Below are positions 14,129 to 23,763 of a stretch of DNA of 64,000 nucleotides, piece by piece. This DNA comes from Nocardioides campestrisoli (GTDB lineage Bacteria; Actinomycetota; Actinomycetes; Propionibacteriales; Nocardioidaceae): the NCBI RefSeq assembly GCF_013624435.2, contig NZ_CP061768.1, positions 1,952,001-2,016,000 on the forward strand, given 5' to 3'. Within the stretch, counting starts at the first letter, position 1. Each line of letters starts with the position of its first letter. The position numbers and the translations under genes are program-made. The notes below the pieces were generated by a model. It saw nothing but the letters and a program-made list of their open reading frames with translations, had not been told where the DNA came from and did not search any database.

Positions 14129-16734
14129 TGGCCGGCGCCTGGTGGGAGCACCCGCAGAACCCCGACGAGCTGTACGACGCCTTCACGGCCTGGGCGGAGC
14201 GCGGCGGGACGCCGCTCTACCCGCACCAGGAGGAGGCGGTGCTGGAGCTGTTCTCGGGGAGCAACGTCGTGCTCGCCACCCCCACCGGCTCGGGGAAGTC
14301 GCTGGTGGCGCTGGCCGCGCACCTGGCGGCCCTCTCCGAGGACCGGGTCTCCTTCTACACCGCCCCGATCAAGGCGCTGGTGAGCGAGAAGTTCTTCGCG
14401 CTCTGCGAGGTGCTCGGCGCCGACAACGTCGGCATGCTCACCGGTGACGGCGCCGTCAACCCGGATGCCCCGGTGATCTGCTGCACCGCGGAGGTGCTGG
14501 CCAACATCGCGCTGCGCGAGGGCGCGAGCGCCGATGTCGGGCTCGTGGTGATGGACGAGTTCCACTACTACGGCGAGCACGACCGGGGCTGGGCCTGGCA
14601 GGTGCCGCTGCTGGAGCTGCCGCGCGCCCAGTTCCTGCTGATGTCGGCGACCCTGGGCGACGTCACCCCGATCGCCGAGGACCTGTCGCGCCGGACCGGG
14701 CGCGAGACCGCGGTGGTCGACGACGCGGAGCGGCCGGTGCCGCTGAGCTTCAGCTGGGCGCTGACCCCGCTGGACGAGACGCTGCAGGAGCTGGTGGACA
14801 CCCACCAGACGCCGGTCTACGTCGTCCACTTCACCCAGGCGGCAGCGGTGGAGCACGCCACCCAGGTGGTCAAGCAGCTGAAGAAGACGGACCGGGCCGA
14901 GGAGCTGCGCGAGCGGCTGGCCGGCTTCCGCTTCGGTGCCGGCTTCGGCAAGACGCTGGCCCAGCTGCTGCGCCAGGGCATCGGCGTGCACCACGCCGGG
15001 ATGCTGCCGAAGTACCGCCGGCTCGTCGAGCAGCTCGCCCAGGCAGGGCTGCTCCGGGTGATCTGCGGCACCGACACCCTGGGTGTGGGGATCAACGTGC
15101 CGATCCGGACGGTGCTGTTCACCGCGCTGGCCAAGTTCGACGGCCGCAAGCAGCGGATCCTGCGCAGCCGCGAGTTCCTGCAGATCGCCGGGCGCGCCGG
15201 CCGGGCCGGGTTCGACACCCAGGGCTACGTCGTCGTGCAGGCGCCCGAGCACGTCATCGAGAACGAGCGGGCCAAGGCCAAGGCCGAGGCGAAGAACGCC
15301 GCGATGAGCGAGGAGAAGCGGGCCAAGCGGCGCAGCAAGGCGCAGCTGCGCAAGCCGCCCGAGGGCTCGGTGGTGTGGACGGAGCAGACGTTCGAGAAGC
15401 TCGTCGCCTCCCGTCCCGAGCCGCTCGCCTCGCGGATGAAGGTCGACAACGCGATGCTGCTCAACGTGGTGGCCCGCGAGGAGGACGCCTTCCCGGTGAT
15501 GCGGCGCCTCATGCAGGACAACCACGAGGACCGGCGCAGCCAGTTGCGGCTCTCCCGCCGGGCGCTGCGGCTGGCCCGCAGCCTGGTGCGCACCGGGGTG
15601 CTGACCCGGCTCGACGAGCTCGACGGGTTCGGGCGGCGCTACGTGCTGACCGTCGACCTGCCCGAGGACTTCGCGCTCAACCAGCCGCTCTCGCACTTCG
15701 CGCTGGCCGCGCTGGACGTCCTCGACCCGGAGGCGCCGACGTACACGCTGGACGTGGTCTCGGTGGTCGAGGCGGTGCTGGAGGCACCCCGGCAGGTGCT
15801 CTTCGCCCAGCAGCACGTGGCCCGGGGCGAGGCGATCGCGGAGATGAAGGCCGACGGCCTCGAGTACGACGAGCGGATGGAGCGGCTCGAGCAGATCACC
15901 TGGCCCCAGCCGCTGGCCGAGCTGCTGGAGGCCACCTACGAGCTCTACCGCCAGAGCCACCCGTGGCTCCCCGAGGACGGCCTCTCCCCGAAGTCGGTGC
16001 TCCGCGACATGTACGAGCAGGGGATGGGGTTCACCGACTTCGTCAGCCGCTACCAGCTGGCCCGCTCGGAGGGCCTGGTGCTGCGCTACCTCACCGACGC
16101 CTACCGGGCACTGCGCCAGACGGTGCCCGAGGCGCACCGCACCCCCGAGCTGGAGGAGCTGGTGGAGTGGCTGGGGGAGACGGTGCGCCAGACCGACTCC
16201 TCGCTGCTGGACGAGTGGGAGGCCCTCAACGACCCGAACCACGTGCCGAGCCAGGTCGCCCACCACGAACCGCCGACCCACCCGCGACCGCTGAGCAAGC
16301 AGGACAAGGCGCTGCGGGTGATGGTCCGCAACGCCATGTTCGCCAAGGTCCGCTGGGTGGCCAGGGACGAGCTCGACGCGCTGGTGCGCGCCGAGCGTCA
16401 AGCCGCCGACCGGATCGACCCGCCGCGCGAGGTGGTGATGACCCGCTCCGCCTGGGACGCGGCGCTCGAGGAGTACTACGCCGAGCACGACGTGGTCGGC
16501 ATCGACGCGGACGCCCGCGGGCCGTCGTACGTCGAGGTGGGCGAGGAGGAGGTCGGGGAGCCGGTCGGAGCACCCGAGGAGACGGTGGCGCGGCTACGCC
16601 GCGTCACCCAGACGCTCGCCGACCCCGAGGGTCACCACGACTGGGTGATCGAGGCGGTGCTCGACTGCGACGCCACCGACGAGGCGGGCGAGCTGGTCCT
16701 CCAGACCGTCGCGATGCGCAGGCTCGGCGGATGA
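14125..16734 (+). CDS. HelY/Mtr4-like DExH-box RNA helicase with DUF3516 region
   Basis: An 869-residue superfamily 2 helicase. The Walker A motif is ATPTGSGKS near residues 52-60. Motif II is MDEFH rather than DEAH or DEVH. Motif III is LLMSATLGD, and motif VI is [13 protein letters not shown] basic, coiled segment ([11 protein letters not shown] to RRSKAQLRK) follows the helicase core, and the C-terminal 400 residues resemble the DUF3516 region of actinobacterial homologues. The likely role is RNA remodelling or turnover, inferred from Ski2/Mtr4 relatives. It lies between xerD and parA and starts in the xerD stop codon. Confidence 0.88.
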   Translation: MMAGAWWEHPQNPDELYDAFTAWAERGGTPLYPHQEEAVLELFSGSNVVLATPTGSGKSLVALAAHLAALSEDRVSFYTAPIKALVSEKFFALCEVLGADNVGMLTGDGAVNPDAPVICCTAEVLANIALREGASADVGLVVMDEFHYYGEHDRGWAWQVPLLELPRAQFLLMSATLGDVTPIAEDLSRRTGRETAVVDDAERPVPLSFSWALTPLDETLQELVDTHQTPVYVVHFTQAAAVEHATQVVKQLKKTDRAEELRERLAGFRFGAGFGKTLAQLLRQGIGVHHAGMLPKYRRLVEQLAQAGLLRVICGTDTLGVGINVPIRTVLFTALAKFDGRKQRILRSREFLQIAGRAGRAGFDTQGYVVVQAPEHVIENERAKAKAEAKNAAMSEEKRAKRRSKAQLRKPPEGSVVWTEQTFEKLVASRPEPLASRMKVDNAMLLNVVAREEDAFPVMRRLMQDNHEDRRSQLRLSRRALRLARSLVRTGVLTRLDELDGFGRRYVLTVDLPEDFALNQPLSHFALAALDVLDPEAPTYTLDVVSVVEAVLEAPRQVLFAQQHVARGEAIAEMKADGLEYDERMERLEQITWPQPLAELLEATYELYRQSHPWLPEDGLSPKSVLRDMYEQGMGFTDFVSRYQLARSEGLVLRYLTDAYRALRQTVPEAHRTPELEELVEWLGETVRQTDSSLLDEWEALNDPNHVPSQVAHHEPPTHPRPLSKQDKALRVMVRNAMFAKVRWVARDELDALVRAERQAADRIDPPREVVMTRSAWDAALEEYYAEHDVVGIDADARGPSYVEVGEEEVGEPVGAPEETVARLRRVTQTLADPEGHHDWVIEAVLDCDATDEAGELVLQTVAMRRLGG

Positions 16735-16972
16735 CCGGGTTCTCCACAGGCATGTGCACAGGCGCGCGCAGGCTGTGCAGGCAGGCGCGGTCGGGTGCAC
16801 AGATCCGGGTGCGGCCCTGGGGAGTTGGGGAGTCGCCTTGTGACCCGGGAACGGCGGGGACTAGGGTCGCGCGCAGCATCGAGATGTCGCCGAGTCGACA
16901 AACGGGCCGACGAACAGGTCGACACCCGGCTCGTCGACCGACGGACGGTCGATACACAGGCAGGAGCGGCGG
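16735..16972 (+). promoter_or_regulatory. parA upstream region with clustered GTCGAC hexamers
   Basis: A 238-base gap before parA and the only sizeable break in this gene run. GTCGAC palindromes occur at 16894, 16918 and 16933, with a GTCGAT at 16948. The last three are exactly 15 bases apart. An aggagcgg ribosome-binding site lies just before the parA ATG. The cluster could be an operator for ParA or its small partner, or could reflect the base composition of a GC-rich genome. Confidence 0.4.
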
Positions 16973-17977
16973 ATGAGCACAGAAGGTTCCCTTCCGGGGC
17001 CCACCACCAGCACTCCCGGCCCGATGCCCCCACGCCTGACCACCCAGCCTTCCCTGCCCCACTTCCCCGGAGACGAGACCTCTGTGAGCGAACCGATCCC
17101 GTTCCCCGCCTCGGAGGGCGCCGGCCTCTCCGAGCAGGTCCTCGGCCCGACCGGCCGGCCCGTGCCGGTCTTCCCGGAGCCGCAGCCGGTGACCCAGCAC
17201 GGCCCCGCCCGGGTCATCTCGATGTGCAACCAGAAGGGTGGGGTCGGCAAGACCACCACCGCCATCAACCTCGGGGCCTCGCTGGCCGAGTTCGGCCGCC
17301 GGGTCCTGCTCGTGGACTTCGACCCCCAGGGCTCCCTGTCGGTGGGTCTCGGGCTCAACCCGCACGAGATGGACCTGACGGTCTACAACCTCCTGATGCA
17401 GCGCGACGTCACCCTCGACGAGGTGGTCGTCGCCTCCGGCGTGCCCGGGATGGACCTGCTGCCCTCCAACATCGACCTCTCCGCCGCCGAGGTGCAGCTG
17501 GTGCACGAGGTCGCCCGCGAGCAGACGCTCCAGCGGGTGCTCGCGCCGGCTCTCGAGCACTACGACGTCATCCTGATCGACTGCCAGCCCTCGCTCGGCC
17601 TGCTGACCGTCAACGCCCTCACCGCCTCCGACGGGGTGATCGTGCCGCTGGAGTGCGAGTACTTCGCGCTGCGCGGCGTCGCCCTGCTCAAGACCACGAT
17701 CGACAAGGTCCGCGAGCGGCTCAACCCCAAGCTCGAGATCGACGGCGTGCTCGGCACCATGTTCGACGGCCGCACCCTGCACAGCCGTGAGGTCATGCAG
17801 CGCCTGGTGCAGGCCTGGGGCGACAAGGTCTTCCACACGGTGATCCGCCGCACGGTGAAGTTCTCCGACTCGACCGTCGCGGGGGAGCCCATCACCAGCT
17901 ACGCGTCGAGCTCGGCCGGTGCCGACTCCTACCGGACGCTCGCCAAGGAGGTGCTGGCCCGGTGGCTCGACGGGTGA
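16973..17977 (+). CDS. ParA/Soj family chromosome-partitioning ATPase
   Basis: A 334-residue ATPase with an unusual Pro-rich, disordered N-terminal extension of about 78 residues before the ParA core. The deviant Walker A motif KGGVGKTT is at residues 88-95. Walker A' (VDFDPQGS) and Walker B (VILIDCQPSLG) follow. The family uses ATP-dependent nonspecific DNA binding to position DNA or protein cargo. There is no ParB gene next to it; the following gene encodes a small DNA-binding-like protein and then scpA and scpB. It is the counterpart of orphan ParA Rv1708, not of the origin-linked parA. The start has a clear aggag site upstream. Confidence 0.92.
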   Translation: MSTEGSLPGPTTSTPGPMPPRLTTQPSLPHFPGDETSVSEPIPFPASEGAGLSEQVLGPTGRPVPVFPEPQPVTQHGPARVISMCNQKGGVGKTTTAINLGASLAEFGRRVLLVDFDPQGSLSVGLGLNPHEMDLTVYNLLMQRDVTLDEVVVASGVPGMDLLPSNIDLSAAEVQLVHEVAREQTLQRVLAPALEHYDVILIDCQPSLGLLTVNALTASDGVIVPLECEYFALRGVALLKTTIDKVRERLNPKLEIDGVLGTMFDGRTLHSREVMQRLVQAWGDKVFHTVIRRTVKFSDSTVAGEPITSYASSSAGADSYRTLAKEVLARWLDG

Positions 17978-18327
17978 GCCTGCCGGCCGCCGACGAGCTC
18001 TTCCGCCCCACCGCGAAGAGCACGGTCGCCGGCCCCGACGAGTCGGCTCCCCGCCCCCCGGCCGAGGAGGCCGCCCGTCCGCCTGCGCGCAAGACCCCGG
18101 CACCGCGGCGTCCGAGCGGTCGGGTGCGGCACGACGAGAAGATGACGGTCTACGTCACCTCCGACGAGCTCCTCGACCTCGAGCACGCCCGGCTCACCCT
18201 GCGGCGGCACCACGGGATGGCCGTCGACCGTGGCCGGATCGTCCGCGAAGCCGTCGCGATGGTGCTCGCCGACCTGGAGGCCCACGGCGAGGACAGCGCC
18301 CTGGTCCGGAGGTTGTCCGAGCAGTGA
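17974..18327 (+). CDS. small ParA-associated protein, ribbon-helix-helix-like C-terminus
   Basis: A 117-residue protein. The first 50 residues are Pro/Ala-rich and disordered. The C-terminal part (about 52-112) starts with a strand-like segment (EKMTVYVTSDELLDLEHA) followed by two helices containing RIVREAVAMVLADL, the arrangement of ribbon-helix-helix proteins. The GTG start overlaps the parA stop, and its stop overlaps the scpA start. Inference: it supplies DNA binding or cargo specificity to the orphan ParA. I do not recognise a named family. Confidence 0.75.
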   Translation: MSLPAADELFRPTAKSTVAGPDESAPRPPAEEAARPPARKTPAPRRPSGRVRHDEKMTVYVTSDELLDLEHARLTLRRHHGMAVDRGRIVREAVAMVLADLEAHGEDSALVRRLSEQ

Positions 18328-19232
18328 CGACCCCGCCGTCGTACGCGGGCTCCGAGCCGGGCCAGGAGGCTCCCGCGTTCGCGGTCCGGCTGGACAACTT
18401 CGAGGGTCCCTTCGACCTGCTGCTCTCGCTGATCGCCAAGCACAAGCTCGACGTCACCGAGGTCTCGCTCTCCCAGGTCACCGACGAGTTCATCGCCTTC
18501 GTCAAGGCGGGCGGGCCGGTCTGGGACCTGGAGCAGACCACGTCGTTCCTGCTGGTCGCCTCCACCCTGCTCGACCTGAAGGCCGCGCGGCTGCTCCCGC
18601 AGGGCGACGTGGAGGACGAGGAGGACCTGGCGCTGCTGGAGGCCCGCGACCTGCTCTTCGCCCGGTTGCTGCAGTACCGGGCGTTCAAGCAGGTGGCCTC
18701 GGTCCTGGAGCGCCGGCTGACGGCCGAGGGCCTGCGGCACGCCCGAGCCGTCGGGATGGAGGAGCGGTTCGCCACCCTGCTGCCGGAGGTGCTGATCGGC
18801 ATCGGCCTGGACCAGTTCGCCGCGCTCGCCGCGCGTGCCCTCGAGCCCAAGGTGGTGCCGGAGGTCTCGCTGGAGCACATCCACGCGGCGAAGGTCAGCG
18901 TCCGTGAGCAGGCGCGACTGGTGGCAGGCCGGCTGCGCCAGCACCAGACGATGACGTTCCGGGCGCTGTGCCGCGACTCGCCCGACACCCTCACCACCGT
19001 CGCCCGGTTCCTGTCGCTGCTCGAGCTCTTCCGGGAGGGCGCCGTGGCGTTCGACCAGGTGAGCCCCCTGGGCGAGCTCACGGTCCGGTGGACCGGGGGA
19101 GAGGATGAGGTGGACGTGGTCACGGTCGACGAGTTCGACGGCGCTCCGCAGCCGGAGGAGACTGAGGTCGGCGGCGCGGAGGCACACACGAGCGCGGCAG
19201 ACGCGGCAGACAAGTCGGAAGAGGACGCATGA
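18324..19232 (+). CDS. scpA: segregation and condensation protein A
   Basis: A 302-residue kleisin that bridges the SMC heads together with ScpB. The conserved N-terminal block FEGPFDLLLSLIAKHKLDVTEVSL is clear from residue 21 on. The ATTFLLVAST-like segment (TTSFLLVASTLLDLKA) and the C-terminal winged-helix part (TMTFRALC to VARFLSLLELF) are present. The last 40 residues are an acidic tail. It begins at a GTG in the previous stop and ends in the scpB start (ATGA), so the four genes parA to scpB are probably translated together. Confidence 0.94.
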   Translation: MTTPPSYAGSEPGQEAPAFAVRLDNFEGPFDLLLSLIAKHKLDVTEVSLSQVTDEFIAFVKAGGPVWDLEQTTSFLLVASTLLDLKAARLLPQGDVEDEEDLALLEARDLLFARLLQYRAFKQVASVLERRLTAEGLRHARAVGMEERFATLLPEVLIGIGLDQFAALAARALEPKVVPEVSLEHIHAAKVSVREQARLVAGRLRQHQTMTFRALCRDSPDTLTTVARFLSLLELFREGAVAFDQVSPLGELTVRWTGGEDEVDVVTVDEFDGAPQPEETEVGGAEAHTSAADAADKSEEDA

Positions 19233-19999
19233 CCCACCCAGAGGACGGACAGGTCCCCCCGGAGGGGGCCGGCGCCGCCCAGCAGCCCGACCAGCAGGAG
19301 ACGCTCGCCGTCCCCCTGGTCTCCCTGCGCCCGGCGCTGGAGGCGGTGCTGATGGTCGCCGACCAGCCGCTGGACCGGATGACCCTGGCCACCGCGGTCG
19401 GGCACCCCGTGGAGGAGGTGGACGCCGCGCTGCACGCGCTCGCCGCGGAGTACACCGAGCAGGGGCGGGGCTTCGAGCTGCGGCACGTGGCCGGGGGATG
19501 GCGGTTCTACACCCGCGAGGAGTACGCCTTCGTGGTCGAGGCCTTCGTGCTCGAGGGACAGCAGGCCCGGCTGACCCAGGCGGCGCTGGAGACGCTGGCG
19601 GTGGTGGCGTACAAGCAGCCGATCTCCCGGGCCCGGGTCTCGGCCATCCGGGGCGTCAACGTCGACGGGGTGATGCGGACGCTGCTCTCCCGCGGCCTGG
19701 TCGAGGAGGCCGGCCGGGACGAGACGACCGGCGCTCATCTCTACGGGACCACCAGCTACTTCCTGGAGCGGATCGGCGTCACCAGCCTGGACGACCTGCC
19801 CGAGCTGGCGCCGTACCTGCCGGACATGGACGACTTCGACGACGAGCTGGCGGCCGCGGCGGGTCAGTCGGCGCTCCCGTCCGAGCCACAGGCTGCCGAG
19901 GTGCAGGAGAGCACCGAGACCACCGCCGCCGAGGCGGCACACCACTCCCCGCACAGCGGCGCGGGGACCGAGCCTGATGCCGGGACGGAGATCGGATGA
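19229..19999 (+). CDS. scpB: segregation and condensation protein B
   Basis: A 256-residue ScpB, a tandem winged-helix protein that dimerises and binds ScpA. Recognisable blocks are LEAVLMVADQPL, GFELRHVAGGWRFYTR, and LTQAALETLAVVAYKQPISRA with IRGVNVDGVMRTLL. Disordered, acidic segments lie at both ends. It is coupled by ATGA overlaps to scpA upstream and to the pseudouridine synthase downstream, the common actinobacterial arrangement. Confidence 0.94.
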   Translation: MTHPEDGQVPPEGAGAAQQPDQQETLAVPLVSLRPALEAVLMVADQPLDRMTLATAVGHPVEEVDAALHALAAEYTEQGRGFELRHVAGGWRFYTREEYAFVVEAFVLEGQQARLTQAALETLAVVAYKQPISRARVSAIRGVNVDGVMRTLLSRGLVEEAGRDETTGAHLYGTTSYFLERIGVTSLDDLPELAPYLPDMDDFDDELAAAAGQSALPSEPQAAEVQESTETTAAEAAHHSPHSGAGTEPDAGTEIG

Positions 20000-20775
20000 G
20001 CGAGCACGAGGAGCTGCCGGGCGGCGTCCCGGACGAGGACGGGCTGGTGCGGCTGCAGAAGCTGCTCGCCCAGTCCGGCGTCGCGTCGCGGCGCAAGTGC
20101 GAGGAGCTGATGCTGGCCGGGCTCGTCGAGGTGGACGGGGAGGTCGTCAGCCGCCTCGGCACGAAGGTCGACCCGAAGACCGCGGTGATCCGGGTCGACG
20201 GCGTGCGCCTGCCGCCGCAGTCGGCCCACGTCTACCTGGTGCTCAACAAGCCCCGGGGCGTGGTCTCGACGATGTCCGACCCGGAGGGCCGTCGGAACCT
20301 CGGCGACGTGGTCGCGGACCGGCCCGAGCGCCTCTTCCACGTCGGCCGTCTGGACACCGACACCTCGGGACTGCTGCTGCTGACCAACGACGGCGACTTC
20401 GCGCACCGGATGGCCCACCCCTCCTACGAGGTGGAGAAGACCTACGTCGCGGAGGTCGACGGCGAGGTGTCCCGGGCCACCCTGCGCCAGCTGCGCGAAG
20501 GCGTGGAGCTCGAGGACGGACCCGTGCAGGTGAGCCGGGTCAAGGTCGTGGAGACGGGCCGCGGAGCCGCCCAGGGGCGCTCCATCGTCGAGCTGGTGAT
20601 CCACGAGGGCCGCAACCGGATCGTCCGCCGGTTGCTCGACCACGTGGGCCACCCGGTGCGTCGGCTCACCCGGACCCGGTTCGGTCCGGTCGAGCTGGGC
20701 AGGCTGCCGGTGGGGGAGATGCGGGAGCTGACCCGCACGGAGCTCGGGACGTTGCTGGACCGTGTGCAGCTGTAG
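19996..20775 (+). CDS. rRNA pseudouridine synthase, RsuA/RluB/E/F family
   Basis: A 259-residue protein with an N-terminal S4 domain (RLQKLLAQSGVASRRKCEELM, residues 13-33). A pseudouridine synthase domain follows, containing the catalytic Asp in GRLDTDTSGLLLLTNDG near residue 120. The HEGRNRIVRRLL motif is also present. It isomerises uridine in rRNA; by analogy with Gram-positive RluB the target is probably helix 89/90 of 23S rRNA, but the exact site cannot be read from sequence. It directly follows scpB. Confidence 0.92.
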   Translation: MSEHEELPGGVPDEDGLVRLQKLLAQSGVASRRKCEELMLAGLVEVDGEVVSRLGTKVDPKTAVIRVDGVRLPPQSAHVYLVLNKPRGVVSTMSDPEGRRNLGDVVADRPERLFHVGRLDTDTSGLLLLTNDGDFAHRMAHPSYEVEKTYVAEVDGEVSRATLRQLREGVELEDGPVQVSRVKVVETGRGAAQGRSIVELVIHEGRNRIVRRLLDHVGHPVRRLTRTRFGPVELGRLPVGEMRELTRTELGTLLDRVQL

Positions 20776-20830
20776 GGATGCGTCGAACTAGGCTGACGGC
20801 GCCCGGATCCCTGGACGAGGAGAGTGTGAC

Positions 20831-21223
20831 GTGAGCGTGCGTGCCGTGCGCGGAGCCACCCAGCTGGACGAGGACACCCCGGAGCACATGCGTGCCCGGG
20901 TGGCCGAGATGGTCCAGGAGGTGATGGCCGCCAACGCGCTGGACGTCGACGACTTCATCTCGATCCTCTTCACCGCGACCAGCGACCTGGTCGCGGAGTT
21001 CCCGGCGTACGCCGCCCGTCAGCTCGGCTTCTCCGACGTGCCGCTCATGTGCGCCCGGGAGCTGGAGATCGCCGGCTCGCTGCCCCGCGTGGTGCGGCTG
21101 ATGGCGCACGTGGAGACCGACCTGGCACGAGCCGACGTCACCCACATCTACCTGCACGGGGCCGCGGCGCTGCGCCGCGACCTGGCCAAGGTGCGCGAGG
21201 TCCCGGGCGGCGAGACCCGGTGA
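20831..21223 (+). CDS. aroH: chorismate mutase, AroH type
   Basis: A 130-residue monofunctional chorismate mutase of the AroH class, converting chorismate to prephenate. Conserved features are VRAVRGATQLDEDTPE at the N-terminus, the FTATSDLVAEFPAYAAR block, the PLMCARELEIAGSLPRVVRLM block with the active-site Arg, and the C-terminal HIYLHGAAALRRDL. The GTG start is preceded by gaggag. It overlaps the prephenate dehydrogenase start in a GTGA junction, so the two steps of tyrosine synthesis are encoded together. Confidence 0.94.
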   Translation: MSVRAVRGATQLDEDTPEHMRARVAEMVQEVMAANALDVDDFISILFTATSDLVAEFPAYAARQLGFSDVPLMCARELEIAGSLPRVVRLMAHVETDLARADVTHIYLHGAAALRRDLAKVREVPGGETR

Positions 21224-22287
21224 CCCTGTCCGGTCCGGTCGAGGTGGTCGGTGCCGGCCTGCTCGGGACGTCCATCGCCCTGGCCTGTCGCCGGGCGGGG
21301 CTCGAGGTGCTGCTCTCCGACACCTCCGTGGTGAACCTGCGCACGGCCTCGGGCCTGGGCGCCGGACGCCCGCGGCGCCCCGAGGACCGGCCACAGCTGG
21401 TCGTGGTCGCCGTGCCGCCGGACCTGCTCGGCGAGACCATCGCCGAGGCGCTGAGCCGCACCGATGCCGTGGTGACCGACGTGGGCAGCATCAAGTCACG
21501 TCCCCTGGCCGAGGTGCGCGCGCGCGTCGACCCTGCGACGTCCGCGCGGTACGTCGGCAGTCACCCCATGGCCGGCAGCGAGCGCTCGGGCCCCCTGGCC
21601 GCCACCGCCACCCTGTTCGACGGGCGACCCTGGGCCGTGGTGCGGCATCCGGGCAGTGACCCGGCAGCGGTGGACCTGGTCGCCGACCTGGCCCAGGTGT
21701 GCGGCGCGGTGGTCGTCGAGCTGGGCCCGGAGGAGCACGACCGGGCCGTGGCCCGCACCTCCCACCTGCCGCACCTGGCGGCCGTCCTGGTGGCGGGCCG
21801 CCTGCGCGACGCCCCGGGTCGCGACCTGGCGCTGTCGGGCCAGGGGGTCCGCGACGTGACCCGGATCGCGGCCAGCGACCCCCGGTTGTGGGAGCAGATC
21901 GTCTCGGCCAACTCCGAGGCGGTGCTCGAGGTCCTGGGCGAGGTCCGCGAGCAGCTGGACGCGCTCCTGGACGCCGTCCGGGCGGGGGAGCGGGAGACGT
22001 TGCGTGCGGTGCTGACCCGCGGCGTCGAGGGCACCCGGGCCATCCCGGGCAAGCACGGAGGGCCGGCGGTCCCGGTCACGTCGTGCTTCGTGGCGGTCTC
22101 CGACACCCCGGGCGTGCTGGCGCGGCTCTTCGCCGACGCAGGCGAGAGCGGGGTCAACATCGAGGACGTGCGGATCGACCACGACCCGGGTCGGGCCGGC
22201 GGTCTGGTCGAGCTGGTGGTGGAGGAGCGGCGCGAGGCCCAGCTGCGTGAGTCTCTGGAATCCCGGGGCTGGGTCACCCACCGGTAG
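21220..22287 (+). CDS. tyrA: prephenate dehydrogenase
   Basis: A 355-residue NAD(P)-dependent dehydrogenase of tyrosine biosynthesis. The N-terminal Rossmann motif is VVGAGLLGTSIA. The YVGSHPMAGSERSGP block carries the catalytic and binding residues characteristic of TyrA. The last 80 residues (from FVAVSDTPGVLARLFADAG) form an ACT domain, which suggests feedback control by an amino acid. It overlaps aroH upstream. The presence of aroH and tyrA between the segregation genes and cmk is an addition relative to the mycobacterial order. Confidence 0.93.
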   Translation: MTLSGPVEVVGAGLLGTSIALACRRAGLEVLLSDTSVVNLRTASGLGAGRPRRPEDRPQLVVVAVPPDLLGETIAEALSRTDAVVTDVGSIKSRPLAEVRARVDPATSARYVGSHPMAGSERSGPLAATATLFDGRPWAVVRHPGSDPAAVDLVADLAQVCGAVVVELGPEEHDRAVARTSHLPHLAAVLVAGRLRDAPGRDLALSGQGVRDVTRIAASDPRLWEQIVSANSEAVLEVLGEVREQLDALLDAVRAGERETLRAVLTRGVEGTRAIPGKHGGPAVPVTSCFVAVSDTPGVLARLFADAGESGVNIEDVRIDHDPGRAGGLVELVVEERREAQLRESLESRGWVTHR

Positions 22288-22333
22288 GCTGCGGGGTCAG
22301 CACCATCCGTCCCCAGCAAGGAGCATCTCCGCG

Positions 22334-23020
22334 GTGAGCACGTCGCACGCACCCGTCCCCGGCCTCGTCATCGCGATCGACGGGCCCTCCGGATCGGGGA
22401 AGTCGAGCACCTCGCGCGGGGTGGCCTCCCAGCTGGGCCTGCGCTACCTGGACACCGGCGCGATGTTCCGTGCGATCACCTGGTGGATGCTCGACCACGG
22501 GGTCGACGTCCACGACGCGGGTGCGGTGGCGGTGAGCGCGGGGGAGCCGCAGGTGGTCTCCGGGACCGACCCGGCAGCCCCCTCCATCACGGTGGACGGG
22601 GTCGACGTCTCGGTGGCGATCCGCAGCGACGAGGTCAACGCCGCCGTCAGCCCGGTCAGCGCGGTGCCCGAGGTGCGGGCCCGGCTGCTGGAGCTGCAGC
22701 GGCAGGTGATCGGCGAGGGAGGCATCGTCGTCGAGGGCCGCGACATCGGCTCCGTGGTCGCCCCCGACGCGGACGTGAAGGTCTTCCTGACCGCCGACCC
22801 GGCGGCCCGGGCCGCCCGGCGGGCCCTCGAGGAGGGCGGCTCCGACGTGGCCGCCACCGAGGCCTCCCTGCTCGCGCGGGACGCGATCGACTCGACCCGC
22901 AAGACCGCCCCGCTGGTGCAGGCCGACGGGGCGGTGCAGCTCGACACCACCGGTTACACGCTGGCGGAGGTCGTGGACCAGGTGGTCGCGCTCGCCCAGG
23001 CGGTGGGGAACCCGCGATGA
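22334..23020 (+). CDS. cmk: cytidylate kinase
   Basis: A 228-residue kinase that converts CMP and dCMP to the diphosphates. The P-loop is IDGPSGSGKSS near residues 14-24. It is followed by YLDTGAMFRA and the NMP-binding part, with VVEGRDIGSVVAPDADVKVFLTA as the second signature. I chose the GTG at 22334 because an aaggag lies ten bases upstream; earlier in-frame starts lie inside tyrA. The stop overlaps the start of the PlsC gene (ATGA). Confidence 0.95.
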   Translation: MSTSHAPVPGLVIAIDGPSGSGKSSTSRGVASQLGLRYLDTGAMFRAITWWMLDHGVDVHDAGAVAVSAGEPQVVSGTDPAAPSITVDGVDVSVAIRSDEVNAAVSPVSAVPEVRARLLELQRQVIGEGGIVVEGRDIGSVVAPDADVKVFLTADPAARAARRALEEGGSDVAATEASLLARDAIDSTRKTAPLVQADGAVQLDTTGYTLAEVVDQVVALAQAVGNPR

Positions 23021-23763
23021 CCTCCGCCGAGCTGCCCCCCAGCAGCGAGCGGCATCCTCCGACCCGGCTGCTGGCCCTCGGGCGTCCGGTCGCCCGGCGC
23101 CTGGTCTCCGCCTGGTACGACGTGCGGATCTCCGGCGCACCCCAGGTGCCGTCCGACGGCCCGGTGATCCTGGCCGCCAACCACATCGGCTGGCTCGACG
23201 GCCCGTTGCTGGCGGCGCTCGCGCCGCGGCCTGTGCACGCGCTGACCAAGACCGAGATGTTCCACGGCGCTGCGGGGAAGCTGTTGTGCCGCGCCGGCCA
23301 GATCCCCCTGGACCGGTTCCGCACCGACATGTCTGCCGTCCGGCAGTCGCTGCGCGTGCTGCGCGACGGCGGGACGCTGGGGATCTTCCCCGAGGGCAAG
23401 CGCGGACCGGGCGACCTGCGCCGGTTCCACCACGGCGCGGCGTACCTGGCGCTGGTCACCGGCGCCCCGGTGGTGCCGGTGACCTTCTTCGGCACCCGCC
23501 TGCCAGGGGGGTCGTCTGACTCCGTCCCACCCCGGGGTGCCAGGATCGACCTTGTGCACGGTGAGAGCTGGCAGGTTGACCAGCAGCCCTGGCCGAGGAC
23601 GAAGGAACAAGTGCTCCACGCCTCGGCGTTGCTGCTTCAGCACATGCGCCGCGAGCTGGACCGTGCCCGCGCCCTGACGGGGCGCGACCTGCCGGGACCA
23701 CTCCCGGCCGGGCAGACCGAGAAGGACCCGGACACCGGGTTCGTGAAGCGAGGAACACCATGA
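23017..23763 (+). CDS. lysophospholipid acyltransferase (PlsC family)
   Basis: A 248-residue acyltransferase that probably forms phosphatidic acid from 1-acylglycerol-3-phosphate. The catalytic HX4D motif is NHIGWLD (His56, Asp61). The substrate-binding motif is IFPEGKRG, and [10 protein letters not shown] is also conserved. It sits between cmk and der and overlaps both, a placement seen in many actinobacteria. The exact lipid substrate is not evident. Confidence 0.9.
   Translation: MTSAELPPSSERHPPTRLLALGRPVARRLVSAWYDVRISGAPQVPSDGPVILAANHIGWLDGPLLAALAPRPVHALTKTEMFHGAAGKLLCRAGQIPLDRFRTDMSAVRQSLRVLRDGGTLGIFPEGKRGPGDLRRFHHGAAYLALVTGAPVVPVTFFGTRLPGGSSDSVPPRGARIDLVHGESWQVDQQPWPRTKEQVLHASALLLQHMRRELDRARALTGRDLPGPLPAGQTEKDPDTGFVKRGTP

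Noticed and set aside
14059-16488. An 809-codon minus-strand frame opposite the HelY-like helicase
   Set aside because: Leu/Gly/His-rich antisense shadow; the helicase motifs are on the + strand.
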